Shown here one piece after another: positions 14,301 to 26,300 of a stretch of DNA of 64,000 bases. Source of the stretch: Branchiostoma floridae (lineage: Eukaryota; Chordata; Leptocardii; Amphioxiformes; Branchiostomatidae); NCBI RefSeq assembly GCF_000003815.2, contig NC_049987.1:20283529-20347528 (forward strand), in the 5' to 3' direction. Below the pieces are notes generated by a model that was not told where the DNA came from, made no database searches, and saw only the letters and a list, made by a program, of their open reading frames with translations. Made by a program: the position numbers and the translations under genes. The stretch's first letter is position 1. Each line of letters starts with the position of its first letter.

Positions 14301-17300
14301 TCCGGGACCAGTCCGGGACGTAGTCCGGGCTAGTCCAAGCGGCCAATCTGGACCCTTTATGGCCGTCCGAACCGTTCTGCGAACTGTCGAGCGTCCGTCC
14401 CGTCCGACCGACCCGTCCGACCCCCGGACTATTGCATGGTTCGAACTGACGGTTCATGCCGGTTCGGACTAGTCCGGGACGGGCAAATTTTCACACAGGC
14501 AGGTGGTCCTTATATAGAGGTGGTCACTAGTACAGGTTTTTATCCATGGCCAGGTAGCCCTTATAGTACCAGGTAGTTACTAGAACAAGTTTGACAGTAT
14601 CAAGGACTACATGTACAAGATGTCCTTATATGAAAGAACTACCGGAAGATTCATTGACATGTTGCTTTGTCTGTACAGGTGGAGCTTGGGGACTCAACTT
14701 CGTGTCAGAAAACGATGCATTCCGTTTCCTAGATGCCTGTATGGTGAGTGCTGTCTACTTTGGGTTTTCCTTTTTTGAATTGTCTGAGCTTCTAATCAAT
14801 GGAGCATTTATCCTGTGTGGTCTGCTCGTTTTAACATTGTCTCAGGCCATGCAAATTCATTTTCTTGGGTCTCAGACTTCTTAATTTAAAAGTAAAAAAA
14901 AAAGCAAGAGTGCCTGAAAAAAAGGGATACTACTATAACTAGAGCAGGAGTTGCACTTGAGTTAATTCAGCCCCTGAAACTGTGTACCAAGGCATAAATG
15001 TGCCCTATTATGTATTGATGCAAATGGCCTTCCAGTACGGCGTCTTTTTCATAAACAAAGACCCAGCAAATTGGATTGGTGTGGCCTTACAGACAGGACT
15101 GTGTTCCCCAGTTTGTTGCTGCAAAAACAGAGCGGCGTGTTTTGTTGTTGTGTACGCCTGGACCACTCGTGTGTGAGGTCGAGCACTCTTGTGTTTTGTG
15201 CGCCCTGCCTGCCTGTGCACACACGCACAGGAGAGTGGACGCCGCCATGACTAACTTTGCTGTGTGCTGTGTTGTGTGTTTTGTAGCCCACTGGCCGTAA
15301 CACGCTCTCCCCGGTCAGTAACTGCTCCTCCAGCTCCCTAAGGATCACCCCACCCAAGGTAACGCTCAATCCAGAGCACTGATGTTGTTTCTATTTAGTG
15401 ATGTAATACTAGTAAGTAGTACTTTTGTACTAGTAATGTAGTTGCTCACTAACTCTTTTGAGAAGTAGTTACATTTGGTAAATCATATTTTGGGGGTCAA
15501 GAACGTGTTGTAAATGTAACGTGTCATTTGAAAGAGAATACATGTACAGTACTTGGCTTTTTGTTTTGGTGCCCATATTTCTGTCGTCTTATATATAGGG
15601 CTCTGATGTTCTTTCTGTGTAGTTATGTGATTATAGTTGTAGTAGTAATGTAGTTACATGCATAGTGCCCAACATCTCAACTTCGAGCTAATGGCCCTGA
15701 AGATTTGACAGCAAGAGCATTTAAAGTGTACACTTTTCTGCATATTATAGACTGTGTTTTCCATCACAGATGTAATGTTCGAGATGTTTGACTGACACTT
15801 TCAACTTTGAGTTTGATAGAGAACCTGAATTATCCGAAAAATGACCACCGGCTGAAGTGTTTAGTGATGTGTGTAATGTAGTAGTGAGGCAGTAGAGCAG
15901 AAACGGTACCCACCCATGGTGACAGCAGGGAAAGGTAACACAACTCAACCCTGCAAGACATTTGTTGTGATAGAGAGATAGATTATTATTTTGTATAACC
16001 CAGTTTATCAATGATACTGATATAGAAACTATTTTCAACATTTGCAATATTGGATTTTTCTTCAACTGCAAGAAATGTTTTTGGAGCGGCCAGTGCTTTT
16101 AAAGTGGGACACAAACTAGCCAGCTTTCCAATCAAGACTTTTTGAATTTTGTAAGATAATCAATGAAAACATTTTAAGTGGCCTGGGAAAGTTTCTTGAA
16201 GAAGCAGAAAGTAGGTCAAGTCACATCAAGAGAACAGACATTGGAAAATTCTGTCCTTTCACAGTTTGTTAATTTCACCCATTAATTTATATTCTTTTGA
16301 GTAGAAATATGGAGCAATTGAAAACCTAAGATCAAGGCTATGACTTACAATGTAAATGTAGTAGCCTGAGTACCATCCTCCATTGTGACCGCTGGCTCAT
16401 GTCAAACTATTGAGCCAGCGGTCACTACGGAAGATGGTACTCATGGCCATAAATGTAGAGTCCTTTTGTAAATTCTATTTGAGCAGAGGTATGAACCAAA
16501 TGTTGAGCAGAAATATTGACTTACGAAGATTAAGCACATGGAGAATTCCAGGTTTCACCTGTTTGTTGATTCTATCCATTCTCTTTTGAACAGAAATGTG
16601 GACGTACCCAGATAAAAAGCATGAAAAATTTTGATTTGCTAACTTTCTCTGTTTACCTTTTACCAGAAATATGGACCAACTGAGAGTGGAACCGACCTGA
16701 GACCACCGGTGAACTCTCGTAACACGAGCAGCAGTTCCTCCTCGCGCACCAGCTGCTCTGAGTACGAGGGCGTCGACTCCGAAGGTTCCAGCAACTACGA
16801 GAATGTTTCCAGGGAAATCGACGAGGAGGCAGCAGGGAAAGAAAACATGCGGACAAGCCGAAAGGACAGCGATGTCAAAGGTATGACAAAGTGTCAGGAA
16901 GAGAGAGCGGCCTCCGAAAGAAGGCATCGATCGCATTCCTGCGACGGACAGTCGATCGCACTGGAGACCAGAATCAAGAGATATCTGTACATGGAGGACG
17001 CTGGCGATGCAACGGAAAGCTGTTCCGCACAGAGCATGACCATCACGTCATTTCCCGTCAACAAAATCTGTAACCAGTCAGGTTCGACGATACAGTCCTC
17101 GGCCACACCTACCTCAAGCCCGTCCAAGGCTAGTGCAAATACTTCAGTCAATGCCAGCCCAATGTCGGTGTGTTCTGTGTCTTCCGCTCGGTCGGCAAAG
17201 ATTTCCGACGGCTCAAAGAAGTTGGTTTCCAGACAAACGAGTGCGCCGTCGGCCGTTGGACATCACAAGCCACCACCCCAATCTTTTCCGCATTCACTGT

Positions 17301-20300
17301 CCAAAGCTAGCACTGCTCAGAACAGCTCTTTCACAATATCCACACCAGACTCTAGCAGTTTCAGTGACTCCAGGGGACTCAGCTCCCCGCCTAGCAGCCC
17401 TATGGTTGTCGATTCCAACCCATCCACGCCTTGCAAGTCCGAATCCCTCAGTCCGAGGCGGCTCTTCGTAAAGCAGAGGAGCGCGCCGTGTAACCTCGGA
17501 GCGAAGCTGTACTCCCAAGGGCGGCGTACCTCCATCGGAAGCATCACCGAAGAGTACCTATCCCAGAATGCCCACTCCATCGATGAAGAGGGAGAAGACC
17601 CGGCGTACGATAACGTCGACCCTCGTGAAAACGGTTCTCGCCGCGGGAGCCTCTACGAGAACCAGAACTTCGCCGCACCGCTCCTTCCCCCTGCCGACTT
17701 CCAGGAGAACGACAGCATCTTTCGGGAGTATGAGTTCCAGATGAAGCGGCACGGCAGCGAGCGGTCGGACAGCGGCTTCGAGGGGGGCTACCCGGAACTG
17801 GACAACATCTCCTCCTCAAGGTTAGTTTGTTTTTGTTCAGGAAACCCATTAGTAACAAACATCTTAATTACTATTATACAAACATTACCAGCATAATACA
17901 TACATGTATACTGATATAGAATTATAGTGTAACAAATGCCTTAACCGATCATAAATAACGTTGCAATTAATCAAACTAAAGTGCAAGGGATTAAATGAAA
18001 TGTCACCTAATCAAATAAAACCACAAGTAATCGACCCCGATTGAAATTACAACAAATTATAACTAATAACCTCATCATCCTTGTCTACAAAATTCAATTT
18101 TTTTCTCAATCTTTAGGGTAATCCCTTCAGTTCACTTATTTTCTAAAGAGACCTTTACATTTTATCAGAATACAAAAGGCAATGACATACTTCTGTACCC
18201 TAAAACTAACATTAAGGAATAAAACAAAATATTCCAGGTCAGGTAACAGCGGGAACAGCACCACCTCCACACACATGAAGCAGTTCCTGGCCTCGCTGCC
18301 GTCCTCCTCGGAGAGCGGCAGTCACGGGACGAGCAGCGACAGCAGCAGCGTGGGTATCCATGGCGACGTGGGGAAGCTGCGAATGAAGGACCCGCGCTGC
18401 TCTGTGAGTGATGAGAGCATGATGGAGGATGTGCGGCATTCAAAGCTTATGAGGGGATACGAGGTAAACATTTTAACTTGAAAGTTCATCTGTGTTGGTA
18501 GAAGTTATTATTGAACTAGTTTAGCTGTAATATCCAACACAAAAATTGGACTTACCCAAATTTTCGACTGAACAGCACCAATCTTTGTCAAGGAATGAAC
18601 AATACACTGCTCTCTAGGTAAACATTTACTAGTATTTCATTGATCACCTGAACATTAGAAAAGCTGCATTAAAAACTGATGACAAGGCATCAAAGTATGT
18701 AAAAGTGTTTGGCTGCCTACTCAAGTTATCCTCCAGCAGTGTCAGTTTTCATCCCTGCTGTTCATGTGGCTCAAAATGTTTGTACCATGTTGTTTTGATA
18801 GAATTTGCAATGTGCATCAAAATGGTGAATGTTCTAGATTTTAAATTGAAATACATGACGCACATTAAAGCAAAACATGAAGTGATGTCAACTGACATAC
18901 CGTACAAGAAAGATTTTTAAATCAACAAATTTGATTGGATCCATTGTGACAATGTTAGCAGCTAAAAAACAATGCTAATCAGTGCACAGTAAGTTCTTTT
19001 CAGACTTCCCATAGTGCCCAACACACCAATTGTAAAGCCTTGTTGAGGAAACAGAGTTTAATGGCCTGTGTTGTTTGTTTACAGAGTAACGAAGAGGACC
19101 GCTCCATCAATGAAAGTGAGGAGGAGGAGGAATCTGACCTGCACTCTCCATCCAGGTAAACCACTTTCTGTTCAGGCCACACCAGTGGATTTTCTTGCTT
19201 CTTAACCAAAATTCAGGCAAGAAGGTAAACAACTTTCTGTTATTGCCACAGATAAATGTTGGTTATATTCATTCCTAGACAAAATTCAAGCAAGAAGTCA
19301 TGAGAAGGCTAGGAGGAAAACTTTCATCTGACTCTGTTCAGTCCCTGAAACTGGGTACCAGTTTGGGTACAGACTTTTATCCCTTGTCCCTACTTCATTT
19401 TCTTGCCGATTTCCCAATTCAACATGATGTGGCCCAAAACACAACTTTGTATTGAAATTACACCATGTATAATCGAATATTCCAAAAGTGTGATACAGTG
19501 TACAACATGACAACAAGTTTGTGAGGTGATGTCAACTGACGTACCAAACTTGTTGATGTACCAGGTCCTCTTTAATGATTAACCAGTACATTGTACATTT
19601 CATTACGCATTGTTGTAACTGGTATACCGTTGGATGCATGTATATTGATGGGCCTGTATGCTGTTTCCAAAACACTGGTGTTTACTATAAATAAGCCTGG
19701 ATGTAGGTCAACTGTGATAAAGCCAATTAGGATGAAGAAATGACGTGTGCGGGCTACTTGTGATTAGTTTTATCCGAGGTAGAATGACCAAGGGGATTAT
19801 TCAAATCCTAAGAACTTACTGATTTAATTTTCCGGTTCTCAGAATTAAAAACAAAACATGCCAAACTGGAAGTACGTACAATGTGAAAATAGTCACTGGG
19901 CCAGGTTTAGGCTTTGGCATACACAGTTTCAGATATGAAGCTTGATTCCATTTTTCTGCCAGTCCTCTGTATTCCTCTTGTCTTTTCCCTTAATCTCTCT
20001 GATATGAAATGCCCAGAGAATTTCTGTGGCCCAAAATAAAATCAGTATCACCGGATGTTTATGAGGAACCTGTGGTCCAGCGAGTGATACACAGCGTGTT
20101 GTGTATTCATCAGATTCCCTGATTAAGTACGGAGGGTTTCCCTTCCCAGGCTGATAATGTTGCAGACTGCTTTGTTCCAGTCTAATCCGGCAGAACCGAT
20201 TCTCAACGCTTTTGCGGACATGCGCAGTTGGTGCCACGCGCAGAGTCTTTGTTTTGTTGTTTAGTGTTGTACTGTTGAATGCTGGAGAGTACATTGGATT

Positions 20301-23300
20301 ATAGGCATAGTTGTCTTATGGTACAAGTTCTGGAAAATTGTGTAGTATTGTGACGGTGAATTTTCTCGCGGAACAACGGCTTGCAGAGTTTGTGGATTTG
20401 CTGTTAACCTTTCGTCAACGTGCCTGGAAGCATGTGGTCCAAGCTTGAGCAATTCGGGACGTGCACCCAACTTTTGCTTCACTGACGGTAGACACTGTAT
20501 GGATCTGGATTCACTTGTCTTGTGCAACAAGCTACATGGGAACATTGTGCAGTATTGTGATGGGGACTTATCTCGCAAAACAATGTCTGGTGAAGTTTGT
20601 GGATTTGAGGTAAACCTTTCGTCAACCTGCAATGGAGCATGACTTCGTTGTGGTCCACCCCAAAGTTAGAGGTGTGCATGCAGCATTTGCTTCATTGTGA
20701 ATCCAGAGACTTATGATGCAAGGGACTTCATCATCATCACAGTTTTGTTTCAGCACTAGATTTGTGTAAAGGCCATGCAAAATTGCTGCTGTGACTGTAT
20801 CTGCTACAAATACCTACAATCAACAGTTCGTTGACCTATGTGCACCTGAAATATTTGATTCGTTGTGGTCCAACATGCTCGGTCAGAAATGCATGCAGCC
20901 TTGCTTCACTGTGTGAAAAGTAGCTCCCATGGACTCGTTCATCATCACACTTCTGTTGTGGTACAAGCATGCGGCAAAAGAGAACTTGGGTTTTATGATG
21001 ACTAGAACTATTCGGCATGTAGAATGTTTTCCAAAGGCTTTAGACTCACAATCAACAGTCCTTCGATGTACCTGAAAACATGGATTCGTTGTGGTTGAAC
21101 ATGAGCGACTGGATCTACTACAGCAACCAGGACTGGCTTGTTGTCGGGGTGCATGTTTTGCTTTTCGAGCTTGCGGACAAGTCATTGCAGCTGTACAGGT
21201 GTCCTGCTACAGAGAGACTTGGTTGGAAAAGGTGTAGGATCCATCTTACTGTATGGCTAGGACTATCATTCAGGTTTGATAGAAACTCTGGCAATAACAC
21301 TGTTAGTACTTTGGCTGTGTTTTAAGTACTTTGAGTTTAAGTACTTTGAGTTTAGGACATGAAAAATCCCTCTGCTGTTTTTAGGGGAATACATGTAAAT
21401 TAGATAAAATTGCAAATTATTTTCAACATTGTATATTCTTCATGTTTTAAAATGCTGGAGATGTTTAGAATTTCATCATCACCTCCCCTCAACTAGTCCC
21501 ATCCTCATTTGGAGGGTCGGCAACCATGGTTGTCTCTAATTTTCATCAAGCTGTCTGAAATGTTTGACCCTTTAAAATTTATCTATATCAGTTGCTTGAT
21601 TTATTTTTGTATTTCACTTAACAATATTCTGTATCCTCACTTTCCGCAGGTCTCACAAAGCCTACAACCGACAGGGAGGCAGCATCAGGAAGACTGGCTG
21701 GCTGCATGTCAAGAACTTCCTGGAACACAAGAAGAAGAAGGTGGAACTGTCCAACAAGAGGAGATGGAGAAAGTTCTGGGGTAAAAATTTGAGAATTTTT
21801 TTATTGTGAGCATTATCTGGACATACAGGGATTAAGGGTTAGGACTAAGAAGTGCTTCAAATTTTCTGATTGTGTGGATGCATTTTGTCTGTGTCATTTT
21901 AAGGGCCAAGTGCAGTGTTGAAAATTAACAAAACTAAATCATGGCAATTTTATATCTACTTACTAGCAATCCAACACTGACTGTTTTTTCTACATTATTT
22001 TTCCGTAAAATGTTTTAGATTGAATATCAAATCCTCTCTCAGACACCTGTTGCTAAAGCTGCTGGTTTCCTTTATTCCATGGTTTGTCTGAATCAAGGAG
22101 GTTAAATGAAATTTATTCAGTGTTGAAAATTAACGAAGCAAGTCATAACAATCTTATATCTACTTGCTACAAATCTAACACTGGTTTGTCTACAATATTT
22201 TCCTGTAAAGATGCTTTAGATTGAATATCAAATCCTCTCTCAGGCACCTGTTGCTAAAGCTGTTGGTTTCCTTTATTCCATGGTTTGTCTGAATCAAGGA
22301 AGTTAAATGAAACTTTACCCTCCTTGAATGAACGCATGGAAATTTTGTGTCTTTATGCTATGAATCCAACTGTAGACCTAACAAGATTGTTATTTCTGAA
22401 ACTATATTTCAATGTTTTGGAATGAACTCCTTTCAGAGCGTTGTCGCTAACAGATGGTTCATGTCATTGTCACAGTTTGCCTGAAGGGCACCTTGCTGCT
22501 GTTCTTCGAGTGTGACGAGAGACAGCCGGTGGACGAAAACTCTGAGCCGACACAAACGCTCTGTAAGTTCTTTTTTTTCATGAAATTTCTTTTTTTACCC
22601 CCTCATAAGACTTGATACGTAATATTTACACCTGTAGTGGTTGATTTCTTTGGAATTGAATAAGATTGTCATAAATATATGAACATATTTTCATAATTTA
22701 TTGCTGTTGGAAGGTATACTTTGCCTGAGGGCAAAAAGGTATTGAAAGCAATTTGGATAGATATGTGCTGCTGAACTGATGTGATGTTGGTGTGATTTAT
22801 TTAATGTGATATTTACACTTATGCTCAGACCGAGGTATGGATCATGTCTCAGTAGTTTTAAGTGTGATTTTATGTGTTTTTTTCCTGCAGTTGTAGAGGG
22901 CAGTATTGCCCAGGCAGTGCCTGAGCACCCCAAGAGAGAAAACATTTTCTGTCTCAGCAACGGATTTGGTGATGCCTACTTGTTTCAGGTACTTTTGAGA
23001 ATCTTTGATATCTTTTGCTCAATTTTACCACTATTTGTTTGAAATTTTGTGATGATAAAAGCTGTTCCACTTACAATGTACTTGACACTGCAAATTAAAC
23101 ACATATATGCATGTCAACCATCAAAATCATTTCAGAGTGACAGATTACAAGTAGTCCTTTACAAAGCAATAGGACAAAAAAAAGTTAATAGAACAAAATA
23201 AAGCATACCCTTTAGGCTAGTAGATGGCCACCTGCTTGCAAAACTAGACAGTAAAATATTTTTTTCTAAGATAGATAAAATTGAGATCTTCTTTTTCTAC

Positions 23301-26300
23301 AGGCTTATACCCAAATAGAGATGGAGAACTGGATCACTGCCATCCACTCAGGTTAGTTTTACCTGTCCTCTCACACACCTGTCGTTAGGTAAACACCTTA
23401 CTGACAGGTGAGAACACCTGTTATCATGCAAGGCCTCTTCTAGACTGACCCCCTCTCTTCATAAGTGGTGGTTGTGAACAGTGGTTTTACAAACAAAGCT
23501 TCAGTAGCCTTTGGCTTTAGCAAAGGAAATGTGGGATGTCGTGACCATAATTTTAAACTAAAGAACCTGCTTCACTAAGTCTTGTTAATACAGGTGCACC
23601 CATTACATTAGACATAACTTTAATTTGTGCTTGAATCACTTGCCAAACTCACCGACTAACCTTGGAATATTTCCTTTAGCCAGTTGGAAAGCCGTGGCCA
23701 CATATTTTACTAATACGGATCATGAAAATTAAGTTTTAAAGAATCAAATTTCTATTTTTTATTTCAGCTTGTTCGTCTGCCATTGCAAGGCAGCATGGGA
23801 AGGATGACACCCTGAAGCTGCTGAGAGCAGAGGCTCAGAAACTGGAGGAAAAAGTTGATGCTGTAAGTTTCAGTTTTCTGATTTCTTTCTCAGTCACCTT
23901 ACATTATATAGACCTTAGATCCTCCCATAAGGATAAGGACCTCATTGAACTGATGAAAAAGATAACACAATGGAAGCAAAACTATGTGAATGCTTCAACA
24001 TGTTAAAATCAAGTATGAATATGTATGTCTGTATGTATGTAGATCCTCCCACAACTTTGTTGCATATCAGGTAGACAAATGGTATTCCTCCATAGGTTGC
24101 TGCCTTAATTTGCGTCTACTGCCAGTATGTTTAGTCCCAGCCTTTTGCCATCATTTTGGATGGTTCACCATAGGATGATTTGGGGTCATGTTTTTTAATC
24201 ATAAAAATGGAATTTCTATCATAGAACAGGCTGCTTTATTTTGTATTATAGACTGTCTTAACTATCATGTCACTCAGACAGTTCTGAAATACTGATAACT
24301 TCTTTGCCTCCTTGTTCAGGACACTAAGATGAAGAAGATGGGAGAACTGCAGATGGCCGTCGTGCCTGACCCAAAGAGCAGAGAAGCAATCACTAAACAG
24401 GTAGTTCAGAGTTATATTCTTGTTTGTACAATATGCATCAATCTTAATGGATAGACTTATGTTCAAAATGACCTACGGATAAAGTTTTTTCAGAAACTTT
24501 TATATCACACACAGACACACTACTTCGTAACAATCTTCATAGAATTGAATATAGAAAACATGTAGACAACAAAATTGTGCTTTATTAGTATGAATTTCAT
24601 CATGCTACAGAAGTGAAAATGCTTACTCTATTTGTCCCCATGATCATAGATCATCCAATGGGAGCAGAACCTAGAGAAGGTCCAACTGGAGCTGTACAGA
24701 TACAGATGTTACATGGCCTCCCTACAGGGGACTGAGCTGCCCAACCCTAAGGTAGGTCACTTAATAAGTGCCTTGTACATGTTTACACATTTGCATGGAA
24801 CTGGTCTCGCAAAATACTTCCACATTCTTTTTAGTTGTACATTTACATGTAGCACCATAATTACAACCTCACAATGTATGGTATGATAAATTGTTTTGCC
24901 ATTAGCATCATCCTTTTTTTTAACAGGTGGCATAACCCTTTTGATGTAAAGAGCACCCATCTCCATTTCCATTGTACTTTGGCCACACAGATGTGCAAGC
25001 ACTACCATATAACAGCTCGCATATTCTTCCCAATAAGTGCTAAGTGCTAATCATGGAAAATGTACACTGTGTACCTAGCTTTGTTCATATTAATATGATT
25101 TTTCATAACATCAAATTCCAGACCCTGTTAGCGTGTGCCTCCAAGCCCACCAAGGCTGCCCTGGCCAGACTGGGACATTTCTCTGTTTCGTCTTTCCATG
25201 CTCTGGTAAGTTCTACTCATCACAAAGGAGTTAACATGTTTGTTTGAAGAACTTTTTTTTAGTATGTAAACTCATCTGAAGTTATAGGAAACATTGGGAG
25301 TTTAATTTGTTTTTGCAGTGGTATGCAACTTCCTACTGTTAACATGTTCCACCAAGTCACAACTATCCACCACCTTGAAAAAAATGCATCAGTAAAGAAA
25401 TCACCAAGGCAACTGCCAGTCCCCTAGTAACATGCAGGGGTGTTGCAATGAACATCTCTCCAATACATTGTTTTTCAAAATGGTGGGCTTATATAGCCTG
25501 ATAAATAAATGTTTTAGGACACTGGACACAATGTATAACTATAACGTTGATAATTAAAATTGATGACAGTTTAACTTGATGGTTGTTTATTTCCCACACA
25601 GATCTGTGCCAGAGCCCCAGTAAATGCATCAGTCACACCCTGCACTCATGTCAAAAAGGTAGGCTGGTTATGTGCCCTTAAATATGTCGTGCTTTTCACT
25701 CAACATTCCTTAGATGTATAGTGAAAGTAGGACTGTTGCATTAGACAACAGTATTGTTTGTTTGTTATGTTAGTTTCTTTGCTATCATCTTATGCACATT
25801 GAGTTTGAACTCACTTTCTTGTATTTTTTCTTCCTTTTCACAGAAGAAAGGCCTGGTAAGTACAGCAAATTTTTTATCAAATTCTTGCTGTGATGAAGTT
25901 GTCATGCACAATTCTTTTCTCATATACATGTACAGTGTAAAGTGTAACAACAAACAAATGATTTTTATTCTTGTGACGTACAGCTATCCACACTGCGAGG
26001 AAGTGACTCTAAAAAGAAGATCCGAACTCCAACCAGAGAGCCAAAGGGTCCAAACAGGTAAACTTTGTTTTGAATTTCATGATTTTAATATCATTATCCT
26101 TTTAGAGAAAGAAGTGTATATTGTTTTTTATGATGTTGATATTGTTCACCTTGTTAAGCATGCCCTATCTTAGACCTTAGATCCTTTCACAATGTATTTA
26201 ATTATGAAACATTAGTCATTGAATAGATGTGATTCTTACTATGCAATCTCTGCCCCTCCCCCAGTGTATTTGGCACGCCCTCCTCCAGTGTGTGTGATGT

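Larger units (their letters stand above)
8039..14499. mobile_element. 6.46-kb inverted-repeat DNA element with GTTCGAAC palindrome clusters
   Basis: Both ends carry the same 13 bases in opposite orientation (CCTGTGTGAAAAT at 8039 and its complement ending at 14499). The outer 150-500 bases at each end are GC-rich and packed with CCGAAC/GTTCGG words, including perfect 12-bp palindromes CGGTTCGAACCG (8066-8077) and CCGTTCGAACGG (14248-14259). The interior is AT-rich with no recognisable transposase; open frames are short and unlike known proteins. CA lies on each flank (8037-8038 and 14500-14501). Removing the insert and one CA restores the minisatellite unit (gccaggtggtcctt), which fixes the boundaries. 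It is probably a non-autonomous or decayed DNA transposon; the superfamily is not determined. Confidence 0.7.
6409..14743 (+). other. WH1/EVH1 domain of the TIAM protein (exons 2-4)
   Basis: Exons 2-4 encode about residues 52-152. The segment reads as a WH1/EVH1 fold: a VYRVSSN strand, a [15 protein letters not shown] strand pair, [19 protein letters not shown], the SFVQWRD strand, then [21 protein letters not shown], which has the GLNF plus terminal helix pattern of WH1 domains. Drosophila still life carries a WH1 domain at the same place; vertebrate TIAM1 and TIAM2 do not, from my knowledge of the family. The domain is split by the 7.4-kb intron 3, which holds the large inverted-repeat element. 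Confidence 0.8.
15287..19155 (+). other. Ser-rich disordered linker of TIAM (exons 5-8)
   Basis: Exons 5-8 encode about residues 153-659, mostly Ser, Thr, Pro and acidic residues and therefore probably disordered. Exon 6 alone is 1154 bases, by far the largest internal exon. It contains three Tyr-x-Asn motifs (YENV at 16796, YDNV at 17606, YENQ at 17654) and basophilic kinase-like sites RRTS and RRGS. Exon 8 ends in an acidic run (ESEEEEESD). No folded domain is recognisable. Regulation by phosphorylation is inferred from motif content and from what is known of the TIAM N-terminus. Confidence 0.75.

Noticed and set aside
14047..14472. Arg- and Pro-rich frames on both strands (129 and 136 codons)
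   Set aside because: They are translations of the GC-rich CCGAAC palindrome zone at the right end of the element, with no splice or start support.
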